A stretch of DNA of 63,523 nucleotides from assembly GCF_001270965.1 (NCBI RefSeq), contig NZ_LGIA01000146.1, positions 1-63,523 on the forward strand. The letters run 5' to 3'. This stretch comes from Sunxiuqinia dokdonensis. GTDB taxonomy: Bacteria; Bacteroidota; Bacteroidia; Bacteroidales; Prolixibacteraceae. Of this stretch, positions 52,128-61,287 are shown one piece after another. A program made the position numbers and the translations under genes. Every line of letters begins with the position of its first letter. Position 1 is the first letter of the stretch. Under the pieces are notes generated by a model. The model searched no databases, was not told where the DNA came from, and saw only the letters and a list, made by a program, of their open reading frames with translations.

Positions 52128-54992
52128 TTACTGGTTTTTTATTTCTAAAGGTGTCAGACTTACCGGCCCAAGCAATCCTGAGGGAAGCGGTTCCCAATGT
52201 GCGGCCGTAAACACCCCGTCGGGACCCACGTTCTCGCGCTTGTTTGCGGCAAAGTTGATGTTGTAAAATTTCTTGTAATTCACGCCGTTTTTATCCATGT
52301 CGATGATGCGGTTGGCCATCAGGTTCGACACCTTCACTTCCAATTCGTTGGTTTCTTTCAACAAACTTGGATCGATGCTTAACTGATAGCTTGGCCCGAC
52401 CAAGGTTCCGAGTTTTTCACCATTCAGGTAAACCGAAGCGGATTCATGCACTTCTCCCAAATCGAGCAAGTAAGCAGAAGCTTCTGCCTGTGGTTTGTCG
52501 AATGAAATTTGGTAGCTGGCCGTTCCCGAGAACTTCTTCAATTCATCCGATTGTTCGGTCCACGATTTTAGTTCGGTGGTTTGGTAGGAAGCCGGCAAGC
52601 TTGGCCCGCCCTTTTCAAAGGCCACCGTCCATTCGCCACTCAATTCATTTTTTTCTGAAGCAGCAGTCATCATCGGATAATCATCCAATTGTACTTTGTA
52701 CGGATACCATTGCAGAATGAGGGTTTCGCCCGGCGCCAGCTGCAAATAAACCTGTGACTGGTTTTCATCAACTTTCTGAACGCTGGCTTTCCCTTTGGCG
52801 CGGTTCATCGGGTTAAACCAGGCGGCATGTTCTCCCGAAGTCTGCAAAGTCACCCACTGATCAACCGGCTGATCGCTCCAGTTGGTGATAAAATAGCAAG
52901 TGCCTTCCACGCGTTTCACCCGATTGTACCACAAGCCAAGCTGTGCCAGTTCTTCCGGATAAACATCCACCATCTCCAGCATCCCATCCATGTCGTCACT
53001 CATCAGGAAGTTTCCATCGCCTCTACTATAAACGGACAGGTTCATCACCGGATTGAACTCCATGGATTTTACCAGCCCCTCATAAGCCTGCTGACGGTTT
53101 TTCAAATCGCCCATTCCGGGCACATCAACCGGCAGTTGCTCCTGAAACACGATGGTGGCGCCGGCTTCGGCCAACTCCAGTAATTTTTCCATGGTTGCCA
53201 AAGGCATGTGTTCGCATTTGGGTACAACAATGGTTTTATACGTGGCACCCGGCGCTTTAATCAGTTTGTTTTGGGCAGTCAGTTTCTGGATTTGCCTATC
53301 CGAAATATAGTCGAACGAGTATCCTTTAGCAAGAAATAGCTCGCTGAGTTCACGGGTTAGCGGCTCCTGCGGTTTTCCAAAGTGCGCCAACATACTGCGC
53401 CCTTTCTGTGACCAGGTGTCATATATCGGAAAATAAAGTAAAATGTCGTTGTTTGGGATCGACTTCTGCATGAACGACTGGCAATTGGTGACGTAATCGT
53501 TCAGCGCTTTCATGTCGGGCCACCACGAGTTGGTCGGTGCAAAATGCACGGCGGCATAAAACAACCAGCCCGGCCATTCTTCTCCCTGAGGCGAATAGGG
53601 TGTTCCGTGATACACGATGTGGTTGACGCCATGCGCCAGGTAGCGGTCGAAGTTTTGCTTGGCATCGCCCAGGTTGGCCAGAAAATGCTCGTCGAGCCAG
53701 GTGGAAGCCTCGCAGGCAATCAATTCCTTTCCGGAAACATGCCCGGCCGAGGTCGCCATTTTGATGCGCATGGGGTTGAGCCCTTCCGTTTCGGGAATGT
53801 GGCTGGCTTCGTATAAATCGAGGATATTGGCAGGCGAACCATGTGCCTGGTTGCGAATGACCGCGTTGTGCGACTCGGCCCAACCGGCCCAGACTCTGGT
53901 GAATTCGTCCAGCAGCAAATCCGAAATTGTTTCGCGGTAATCGCAAAGCACCCGGCTGTTTTTTTCTTCGGAATCGTTACCAAACAAGGCTGGCAAATAG
54001 TTTTTCAAATCGTAACCCCGGCGGGCTTCAAATTCTTCGAAAAAGCGGGGTGTCCAGTTCGATTCGCCACTGGCATCGTCCACTTCGTAGGAGTCGTTAA
54101 AAAAGGCGCGCAAGCCGGATAAATCGCGGCCCTCAGCTTTGTCGTCGTAATCTTTCAGGAATTTGCGTGTCGCTTCCTCCGAAAAATGATCAATCACATT
54201 GCCTTCGCCACCTTGTCCGGCACGCTCCACCATTTTGCCATGCCAACCTTGAAAAACAGCGTATAAATTCCAGTTTCCTTCTGGTGCTTGCCACTCGAGT
54301 TGACCATTGCCGTCAACCAGGGAAGTGAGCTCAAGCACTTCGCCGGCATCGCTGTAGGCCATCAGTGTTTGCAAGGGAAGCGGCTTTTCAAACCGAATCT
54401 GGTCCAGGGCCAATTCATTTAAATTGGTATTGCTGCTAATCGGGAATTTCACTTCCGAGATCTCAACGCGGCGACCCACAGCACGAATCAACGGCTCCTG
54501 TATGTAAGTCACTTTTTCATTCAGCCGTTGCCCGGTTTTCAGGCTGTATTGCTTGAACTGCACGTTCCGGCAAGCATCCTCAGCTGAAATCCACGGCCCG
54601 CCAAACGGCCAGCCTGATGCGTTAGCCAAGTCGATGCCCAAATCCAGGCGTTTGCCCTCATTCAGCGTATGTTCCAGTGCATCCATCCATTCGTCAGACT
54701 GAAAAAGCAGGGCCTGGTCTTCATAGCCTTTCACCCCGTAGATGGGTGTAATTTCCAAGCCGCCAAAGCCGGCTTCTTCCAGTTCTTCCATGTTGGCGGT
54801 CAAATCGGTAGGATTCACCGCGCTATCGTGCCACCACCAACGGGTCCAGGGCTTGGTTTCGTTGGTAATTTCAGGCCATTCTACCTCCGCGCCACTTTTA
54901 TCGGTACTGCAGCCGACCAGCGCAATCAGCAAACAGATGGCGAAGCCATTCAGTAAAAAAGAAGCTTTTGTTTGTCCTATTCGTGTTGCCAT
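52128..54992 (-). CDS. GH106 alpha-L-rhamnosidase (lipoprotein)
   Basis: 954 residues with lipobox LVGC (25-28). GH106 signature at the start of the barrel: PWTRWWWHDSAVNPTDLTAN, EEAGFGGLEITPIYGV, and DLANASGWPFGGPW; NDSYEVDD, SHNAVIRNQAHGSP and ACEASTWLDEH follow in order. A C-terminal jelly-roll (about 800-950) with a YLLDLGEVHESASVYLNG galactose-binding-like pattern closes it. It should remove rhamnose from rhamnogalacturonan I oligosaccharides after uronic acid removal. Confidence 0.93.
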   Translation of the reverse strand: MATRIGQTKASFLLNGFAICLLIALVGCSTDKSGAEVEWPEITNETKPWTRWWWHDSAVNPTDLTANMEELEEAGFGGLEITPIYGVKGYEDQALLFQSDEWMDALEHTLNEGKRLDLGIDLANASGWPFGGPWISAEDACRNVQFKQYSLKTGQRLNEKVTYIQEPLIRAVGRRVEISEVKFPISSNTNLNELALDQIRFEKPLPLQTLMAYSDAGEVLELTSLVDGNGQLEWQAPEGNWNLYAVFQGWHGKMVERAGQGGEGNVIDHFSEEATRKFLKDYDDKAEGRDLSGLRAFFNDSYEVDDASGESNWTPRFFEEFEARRGYDLKNYLPALFGNDSEEKNSRVLCDYRETISDLLLDEFTRVWAGWAESHNAVIRNQAHGSPANILDLYEASHIPETEGLNPMRIKMATSAGHVSGKELIACEASTWLDEHFLANLGDAKQNFDRYLAHGVNHIVYHGTPYSPQGEEWPGWLFYAAVHFAPTNSWWPDMKALNDYVTNCQSFMQKSIPNNDILLYFPIYDTWSQKGRSMLAHFGKPQEPLTRELSELFLAKGYSFDYISDRQIQKLTAQNKLIKAPGATYKTIVVPKCEHMPLATMEKLLELAEAGATIVFQEQLPVDVPGMGDLKNRQQAYEGLVKSMEFNPVMNLSVYSRGDGNFLMSDDMDGMLEMVDVYPEELAQLGLWYNRVKRVEGTCYFITNWSDQPVDQWVTLQTSGEHAAWFNPMNRAKGKASVQKVDENQSQVYLQLAPGETLILQWYPYKVQLDDYPMMTAASEKNELSGEWTVAFEKGGPSLPASYQTTELKSWTEQSDELKKFSGTASYQISFDKPQAEASAYLLDLGEVHESASVYLNGEKLGTLVGPSYQLSIDPSLLKETNELEVKVSNLMANRIIDMDKNGVNYKKFYNINFAANKRENVGPDGVFTAAHWEPLPSGLLGPVSLTPLEIKNQ

Positions 54993-55031
54993 AAATGTTT
55001 ATTTTTTCATTTCCTGTAAGATACCCACAAT

Positions 55032-56252
55032 TTATTGAACCGCCCGCTTCAGCTCAACCGCATAAATATCCGACTGACCTTCAAAGTTGGCTCGAAAGAT
55101 GATCCACTTCATGTCAGGAGAAAAATGCACATTCGGCTCGAGCTGATAGTCGTGATGTTTCATATTCACCAGCCGTTGCGACCGAAAACGATCGCCTTCT
55201 GGATAAAACAGATAAATCCACATGCCATCGCTGGCTTTGGCTACCTGTCCCGGATCGCCACCATCGCCGGCAAACAGTGTTTGATCGGGCGAAAGTGTGA
55301 AGTGGATTGACCATTCGTCGCGGGTGAGCGAATAGCGTTTTTCTTCGCCTGTTTTCACATCCACTCCGGCCAAAAAGAAAGCTTCTCCGCGCGGTAACTG
55401 CAGGTCGAACCAAATGCGTTTTCCATCGGGACTAAAAAACTCGTGTCCGGCAATTTCCATGTCCATGGTTCGCTTGTGCATCAGTTTTGGCTCGCCACCA
55501 TGGATATTGATGGTCCAAATGCGATCGACTTTGTGCCAGGGGCCTTCGTGACAAAACATGAGCAATTCCGGTTCAGTTGGTGAAAACTGGATGTGGTTGA
55601 GCCAGGCATTTTCAGAATAAATATTTTTGAATTCTCCACTTGCCACCTCAATGGTAAACAGTGAACGCCTCAGTCGTGCTTCGTAAATCACATTGAAATA
55701 GTCGCTTTTTTTGGGGTTTTGCCGAAAAAGCTCCTGTTCTTTGGGAGAGCTCACCGCGCCTGCCAGCAAAGTTTCATCGGCATTGAGGGTAGTAATATTG
55801 GCCCGAATGCTATCAGGAAAAACATAAATCAGCCGGGTTTTGCGGTCGTCCACCCCGGTTGAAAACACGCTGTCGCCACACTGGTAAAAAACACGGCGAC
55901 TCATCTTACCGACAATCTCGCCCGACACTCCTTTTTTATTGGTGAGTTGTTCTGTTTCGCGGGTTTTCAAATCGACTGAAAATAGTTGCCGTTCACCGTC
56001 CACCATGCCGTAAAAAATCATCTTGTCGTTTTCGGTGCTGGTGCCCGGAAGAAATGGATTATTGTGAAAATAAAAGCTGCGGTTGTCACCTTCACGATCA
56101 GTGAGGTGAACAAGCTTATGACCGGTATCCCTATCAATCCAGGCCGCTGGCATTGGTTGCTGCGCTCCGGTTTCCAAAACCGGCAAATCTTGTGCCTGAC
56201 TAGAAATGGACAGGATCAGCAGGGCAGTGAAGTAGAGCAAGATTTTTTTCAT
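55032..56252 (-). CDS. PL22 oligogalacturonate lyase
   Basis: 406 residues with a signal peptide (about 1-20). A seven-bladed propeller is indicated by repeats such as LVHLTDREGDNRSFYFHNNP, NHIQFSPTEPELLMFCHEGP with HKVDRIW, GHEFFSPDGKRIWFD and NVHFSPDMKWIIFR. These histidine-rich blade ends match the manganese site of oligogalacturonate lyases. PL22 degrades short homogalacturonan fragments to unsaturated monomers, probably in the periplasm, after PL1 action. Confidence 0.9.
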   Translation of the reverse strand: MKKILLYFTALLILSISSQAQDLPVLETGAQQPMPAAWIDRDTGHKLVHLTDREGDNRSFYFHNNPFLPGTSTENDKMIFYGMVDGERQLFSVDLKTRETEQLTNKKGVSGEIVGKMSRRVFYQCGDSVFSTGVDDRKTRLIYVFPDSIRANITTLNADETLLAGAVSSPKEQELFRQNPKKSDYFNVIYEARLRRSLFTIEVASGEFKNIYSENAWLNHIQFSPTEPELLMFCHEGPWHKVDRIWTINIHGGEPKLMHKRTMDMEIAGHEFFSPDGKRIWFDLQLPRGEAFFLAGVDVKTGEEKRYSLTRDEWSIHFTLSPDQTLFAGDGGDPGQVAKASDGMWIYLFYPEGDRFRSQRLVNMKHHDYQLEPNVHFSPDMKWIIFRANFEGQSDIYAVELKRAVQ

Positions 56253-56366
56253 GGTATTTTGATTAGTGAAAGCTGGCCCGGTTCCGGCTCAGTTTTCGGT
56301 TAATGTTCCTTTGCTTTTTTCAGCACAACTTTTCTTCTTTCCTATACTACGTTGTTACGACTATTT

Positions 56367-58481
56367 TCAATTTACCCATCCTTCGCCGGCTTCCAAATCA
56401 CTCATTTTATACTTAACGGAAGTAATTCTGACTGATTCATCATACAGCTGATTAAAATCCGGCAGCACCAAGTTACTGCCTTTTTTTAAAAACACGGGGG
56501 TCTGATGAACAGGTGCTTCAACCTCAACATAAGTGCCGCCCTCCAATTCCTCGTTCGTCCAAAGGTTAATCCAGGTTTCACCGGCTGGCAAATACAGCCG
56601 ATGCGAGCTTTTGCCATCTTCCCAGACCACCGAAACCAGCAAGTCGTCTCCATACAGGTAAGTTGCCCAATCGTTCCAACTCTCGGGCTGATCGGGATAC
56701 TCCAAAAACAGCGGACGGGCAACCGGCATTCCGGTGTCATGAGCCACTTGTGCAAAATGGTAGGTGTAATCCACCAGGCTCATCCGGAGTTTCGAATAAA
56801 AGCGCCAAATAGCCAGCAGTTCCTGATCAAATGAAGGCTCATAATTCATTCCCCAAAACCCCAGGTTGTTGGTGGGCCCCACCTCCATGATGGGTGAAAA
56901 GCAGGCAAATCCCATCCAGCGCATGGTGGCCTCGCGCTCCATTCTTTTGGGGTAACCGCCGGTGTCTGATCCCCAAATGGGATAGCCCATCACCGCACAA
57001 CGCTGCATACCGATGAGGGCCGAGCGCAGCCCTTCAGCGGGGTTGCCGGTATCGCCCGCCCAAAGTGCACCGTATTTGGCACTACCGGTGTACTGCGCCC
57101 GGGGAAACAAAATAAAGTCGTCGCCCAAAACAGGTTGAATGGCTTCATAAGCCGCTTTTACATATTGCCGCGGATAATCGTTAAAATTTTCGCGATAAGT
57201 CGTTCCGATCGACGTTTTCAGATGAAGTGAGTCCCGTAGCTTTTCGCCATCAGCGCGATCCAGCTTGTAGCCTTTCACGCCCATTTTGGCGAGCTTGGCC
57301 GGCCCGTTTTCAGCCCACCATTGACAGGCTTCTTCGTTGGTGAAGTCCATGAGAACCTGGCGCGAATTTTTCCATTCGCTGCTCACCAAATCATATTCAC
57401 GTTCTTCCGCCACATCGGCCATGTCGCCCATCACAAAAGGTCCAATCCAAAGCATCACTTCCACCTTTTTCGCATTAAGCCAGCCAATCATTTCTTCGAA
57501 TTTGGGTAGCCGCTCTTCGTCGACCAGGTAATCGTCGAAGCCACGTACGCCAGGCCCCCACGGGCGGTCGATCCAGTAAGCGGTGACCGGAATATCATAG
57601 GCTTCCATCATCAAAATATCTTCTACCAAATCGGAATTATAAGGTGCATGGACTGGCGATCCATCAAAATGTGTTGTCCTGTTGACATGCTCATCGCGCC
57701 AGCGCCACGGGCCAAAAGCCCATTTGGGAGGCACAAATGAAGGTCCGGTTTCGAGGGCATGGCGTTTGACCAGCTCGGCCGGATTTTCGTCCATCATCAA
57801 TGAAAAGGAAAACTCGGGCCCTTCGAACGAAATTTGAACCAAATCCGGATTTTCCTTGCAGAAATCGATCACGCCCGGCCAGGTGCCATGCACGAACAAG
57901 GCATAGTTTTCAGAAGAAATATAAAAAGGTGCATAGGCCGAAACGGTAGGTTTTAGCTTCACTTCAACTTTTTCGCCCCGAAGGTTTAAGCCGGTGGTCA
58001 TTCCTTCTTCCCACGATTTGGTTTGAGGCCCATCAACTACCCGCTCGAAAATACCGGTAAAATATTCGTTGGGGGCAGCAGTTGTTTTTAAAAACCAGGA
58101 AGCGGGCTCTTCTTCCGAGTTTTCCAGCCTAAAGGTCAATTCAAGTTCCTTGTCCTTTTCAACCAGCTCGAGCACCACAATTTCACCGCCGCTATTCCAC
58201 CGATAGCTTGAAGCTCCTTGTTGTTTACTTACTTCAGGTTCTCCTTTCACCCAACGAATCTCGCCACTATGCTGGTAACCAATGGCACCGGTTTCTTCAC
58301 CGGGAGAAATGGTTAATCCTTCGCCATAAGGATTGAAAATTTGAAGGGCTGCAAATGAATCGTCGCCGGAGTTCAACACGGAAACTGATTGTGGAGAATT
58401 ACAGGCTTGAATAGTTGTAAAAAATAATAAGGCCAGCAAAAACCTCAACTGTCCCGCATCTATCATTCGTTTAGGGTTCAT
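56367..58481 (-). CDS. GH31 alpha-glycosidase
   Basis: 704 residues, N-terminal signal (about 10-28, probable lipobox TIQAC). An N-terminal sandwich (about 40-240) precedes the GH31 barrel (PPKWAFGPWRWRDEHVNRT, AYWIDRPWGPG, nucleophile in GYKLDRADGE, acid in ALWAGDTGNP, and GYPIWGSDTGGY). The KLDRADGE variant differs from the WxDMNE of starch alpha-glucosidases, so specificity may be for another alpha-linked sugar, such as galactose, of pectin side chains. The start of this gene faces the 498-base gap holding a tandem array; otherwise that gap shows no gene. Confidence 0.9.
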   Translation of the reverse strand: MNPKRMIDAGQLRFLLALLFFTTIQACNSPQSVSVLNSGDDSFAALQIFNPYGEGLTISPGEETGAIGYQHSGEIRWVKGEPEVSKQQGASSYRWNSGGEIVVLELVEKDKELELTFRLENSEEEPASWFLKTTAAPNEYFTGIFERVVDGPQTKSWEEGMTTGLNLRGEKVEVKLKPTVSAYAPFYISSENYALFVHGTWPGVIDFCKENPDLVQISFEGPEFSFSLMMDENPAELVKRHALETGPSFVPPKWAFGPWRWRDEHVNRTTHFDGSPVHAPYNSDLVEDILMMEAYDIPVTAYWIDRPWGPGVRGFDDYLVDEERLPKFEEMIGWLNAKKVEVMLWIGPFVMGDMADVAEEREYDLVSSEWKNSRQVLMDFTNEEACQWWAENGPAKLAKMGVKGYKLDRADGEKLRDSLHLKTSIGTTYRENFNDYPRQYVKAAYEAIQPVLGDDFILFPRAQYTGSAKYGALWAGDTGNPAEGLRSALIGMQRCAVMGYPIWGSDTGGYPKRMEREATMRWMGFACFSPIMEVGPTNNLGFWGMNYEPSFDQELLAIWRFYSKLRMSLVDYTYHFAQVAHDTGMPVARPLFLEYPDQPESWNDWATYLYGDDLLVSVVWEDGKSSHRLYLPAGETWINLWTNEELEGGTYVEVEAPVHQTPVFLKKGSNLVLPDFNQLYDESVRITSVKYKMSDLEAGEGWVN

Positions 58482-58781
58482 CGTTCTACTTCAGTTTATA
58501 TTGGTCATTCTAAAAATTGTCTATTCAATGGTTCGATTAAGTTCCGCTCACAAATTTGGTGAGGAAAGCTTATTTTCTCCTGTAATTCTGTACACAACTA
58601 CCGGGACAAACTGGTTTTATCGGACCACTTGCAGCGCCAATCAAACGCTTTTGAAAGAAATCTGCCAAACGGATCATAAGGGCCAACAAGTGAGGGCAAA
58701 TCCGGCTTTGGCCTGTAAAAACATCCATTCGCTTACAAAAGGAGCAAAGACAGTTTCGAAAAAATGGCTAAACCTGCACCC

Positions 58782-58938
58782 AACCCGACGGAAATGCAAA
58801 AAACGGTGCGGAAATGCGATTCGACCAGGTTAAATGGCATTTCCGTCTGGTTTTTTGCATTTCCGCCCGGTCATGAGGCATTTCCGCCTGGTTTTTTGCG
58901 CTTCCGTCCGGTCGTGAAGCTTTTCCGTCTGGTTTACC
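58782..58938. repeat. 20-21-bp tandem repeat array with inverted units
   Basis: Five units with the core TTCCG-YC-GGT (cores at 58841, 58861, 58882, 58902 and 58923; steps 20, 21, 20, 21) are preceded by two units in the opposite orientation (CGGAAATG at 58789 and 58809, step 20). The two halves can pair to form a cruciform. The array lies in the 498-base gap between the TPR gene and the GH31 gene; 58482-58780 shows no credible gene or clear promoter. Confidence 0.85.
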
Positions 58939-58979
58939 GTAAGCCGCAGCCGATCGTCCCATTTTTGCATAAATCCGGA

Positions 58980-59858
58980 TTACAGTCGACTTTTCATTTT
59001 AGCAGCTTCTTCTTCCTTAGACTGCTTTTTGTAGGTTTTATACAAGGTATGGATCAGCTGTTTGTCGTTTGGAAAATCCTTCAGCGCTTGCTCCAGCAGC
59101 AATCGGGCTTTCTCGTAGCCGGCATTAATATTTTCGAGTCGTTTTTTGGTGTTGATGTAATCCTCCAACTTGGCGCCTTTGTTCGACTCATAATTCGCTA
59201 CCTCTTTTGTATTCCGTTCATCGGTTAGCTCAAACAAGACGATTCCCAACATTTTCCTGGCTCGCTTATCATTCGGAAAAAGCTGCTGCATCTCTTCAAA
59301 AATCGCCATTGCTTCCTGATATTTTTTGATCCGTTCCAACGAAAAACCATACAGATACAAGTAGTTCTTATTCTGAGGAGCCTGAGTGAGCACCTTCTCA
59401 AAAAATTCAGCCGATCTCTCGTATTGCCCTGAATTGAAATACAGATAGGCCAGTTTCTTGTCGAATTCAAATTCTTCTTCGGGAACATTTGATTTTCCGG
59501 CCAACAACGCGGCTTCGGCTTTTTCCACATCCTTTAAACCGAAGAAGGCATCGGAAAGCAGGCGCGATGCGCGGCCCACATTGTAACCCAGCTCAATACT
59601 TTCCTGAAGAAAGGGGATGGCTTTTTCGTGCTGATTGATCCGGGCGTAATTGGCACCCGCATGATAAATACACACCGTATCGATGATGTTTTGAGCATGA
59701 AAAGCCTTCGCGGCGGCTTCAAAAGCTTTGGCGGCAGCTTCATATTGCTCCTGTGTTTCGGCGCTGATGCCGTCACTTTTTAATACCTCGGGCGTTTGAG
59801 CAAACAGGCTCAAGCAAAAGAAACCAACCAGGGCCATCGTACTGACTAACTTTTTCAT
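58980..59858 (-). CDS. Periplasmic TPR-repeat protein
   Basis: 292 residues with a signal peptide (about 1-20, cleavage after LFAQ). About six to seven tetratricopeptide helices pairs cover the rest: AAAKAFEAAAKAFHAQN, IPFLQESIELGYN, AYLYFNSGQYERSAEFFEKV, LYGFSLERIKKYQEAMAIFEEM, ending in a basic tail. TPR proteins serve as binding scaffolds; no enzymatic motif is seen. It lies 11 bases downstream of the PL1 gene in the same direction, so it is part of the PUL transcript, an unusual member for such loci. Confidence 0.88.
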   Translation of the reverse strand: MKKLVSTMALVGFFCLSLFAQTPEVLKSDGISAETQEQYEAAAKAFEAAAKAFHAQNIIDTVCIYHAGANYARINQHEKAIPFLQESIELGYNVGRASRLLSDAFFGLKDVEKAEAALLAGKSNVPEEEFEFDKKLAYLYFNSGQYERSAEFFEKVLTQAPQNKNYLYLYGFSLERIKKYQEAMAIFEEMQQLFPNDKRARKMLGIVLFELTDERNTKEVANYESNKGAKLEDYINTKKRLENINAGYEKARLLLEQALKDFPNDKQLIHTLYKTYKKQSKEEEAAKMKSRL

Positions 59859-59869
59859 CTTTCATCTAT

Positions 59870-61147
59870 TTATTTAATTAACCCATTCAGATAAACTTCC
59901 AGGTTCGTATAATCCGCATCCAGCTTGAACTGCCCTGCATCGGTTGAATCGGCTGGATCCAGTCCCTTCTTCCGTTCCCATTTGTCGGGCATGCCGTCGC
60001 GGTCGGTATCAAGCGCCGGGTCTCGCGACCACTGTTTTTGGGTTATCCCAACCGGCAACTCGCTTTCGTCGGCTATAATTTTGCCTTTCCTGCCGTATGA
60101 TTTCAGCTCCTTCATCAGCAGTTGATCCACCGCGTCGCGTTTGGGGAAACTTGCCCCGGCGTTGGCCAACACCTGCTTCAAGGCCAGCTCAGCCGGCTCG
60201 GCCTGCAATTCAGGGAAATTCGGCACCGGTTCCTCCAGCCAGGTCACAATTCCATAAGCATCTTTTGAGAGCACCTTCCCATCCAATTTTCCGTTCCGGT
60301 TATTGTCAAAATGATTGTTCTTCGCATAGATGGAAAAGTTTTCGTTACCCCGTGTAAAGGGTTTTCCCTTGGTATCAGGCCCGGTGATAAAATAATTATC
60401 GGTGACAATTGCGTTTGATTTGTACTGCGATTCGCCACCCAAAATATAGCCATCGCCGCCCCAGTTATACACCACATTGTTGACAAACTGGTTGCGGCCT
60501 TTCATTTTGATGTTGCGGGTGTGGTTGTCGATGTACAGGGTGCGCAACATGGTGGTGCCACCCTCGGTTTGCACCAGTCCGCCGCAAGAATGCGGTTGCA
60601 AGCCCTGTGCAATAATCGAATTTTGAATGGTTACCCGTACCGGCCCATCGACCACCTTCATGGAGCTAACCGAAAAATTTTCGTCGGTTCCCCACGAGAC
60701 TGACATATGATCGAAAATCATATCGTGTCCCTGGTAGATGCCTGCAGCATCAATTCCTTTGCCAGCCGCTTTGCCCGTTCGAATCCGAATAAAACGACAA
60801 ATCAGATGGTTGGCATTGGTGAATGAAACGCCATTCCCACTGAGTGTAATCCCTTCGCCCGGTGCTGTTTGCCCGGCAATGGTCAGATTTTCTGAAAGCG
60901 ACAGCCGATCCTGCAACTGAATCACGCCGCCAACCTCAAAAACCACGGTTCTGTTGGGCTGGCTAACCGCATCACGAAATGAACCCGGACCAGCGTCATT
61001 CAGATTGGTGACAATATACACTTCGCCGCCACGCCCGCCGCGTGCAAATTTCCCAAAACCTTCGGCTCCCGGGAAAGCCGGCGTTTGCGCAGAAACGGTG
61101 AAACTTGTCAACAAGAATAAAAAAAACAATTTGAATGAATTCATCAC
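59870..61147 (-). CDS. PL1-family pectate lyase
   Basis: 425 residues with a signal peptide (about 1-20). A right-handed parallel beta-helix is indicated by FPGAEGFGKFARGGRGGEVY, VTNLNDAGPGSFRDAVSQ, VVFEVGGVI, IAGQTAPGEGITL, the DHMSVSWGTDENF block and NNVVYNWGG. The C-terminus carries an EF-hand-like calcium loop (DTDRDGMPDKWE, about 385-396). Pectate lyases cut homogalacturonan by calcium-dependent beta-elimination; the products would feed PL22. The next Met (61144) is an equal start. It follows susD in the same operon. Confidence 0.92.
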   Translation of the reverse strand: MMNSFKLFFLFLLTSFTVSAQTPAFPGAEGFGKFARGGRGGEVYIVTNLNDAGPGSFRDAVSQPNRTVVFEVGGVIQLQDRLSLSENLTIAGQTAPGEGITLSGNGVSFTNANHLICRFIRIRTGKAAGKGIDAAGIYQGHDMIFDHMSVSWGTDENFSVSSMKVVDGPVRVTIQNSIIAQGLQPHSCGGLVQTEGGTTMLRTLYIDNHTRNIKMKGRNQFVNNVVYNWGGDGYILGGESQYKSNAIVTDNYFITGPDTKGKPFTRGNENFSIYAKNNHFDNNRNGKLDGKVLSKDAYGIVTWLEEPVPNFPELQAEPAELALKQVLANAGASFPKRDAVDQLLMKELKSYGRKGKIIADESELPVGITQKQWSRDPALDTDRDGMPDKWERKKGLDPADSTDAGQFKLDADYTNLEVYLNGLIK

Positions 61148-61287
61148 TTTTGTAGATTTTTAATTCGCTGCACAAACAGCTAAATGCTTTTACTTCTATC
61201 ACGTAGCGACTGAAAGAAACGGATTTGGCAGCCCGGGAAAATTCCAGGCTGCCAAACCAATCAGTATCCTTACGGATCAAGCGCTTT

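Noticed and set aside
58501-58833. 110-residue frame in the gap upstream of GH31
   Set aside because: Runs into the tandem array, has no signal or domain and an ending made of repeat-derived residues.
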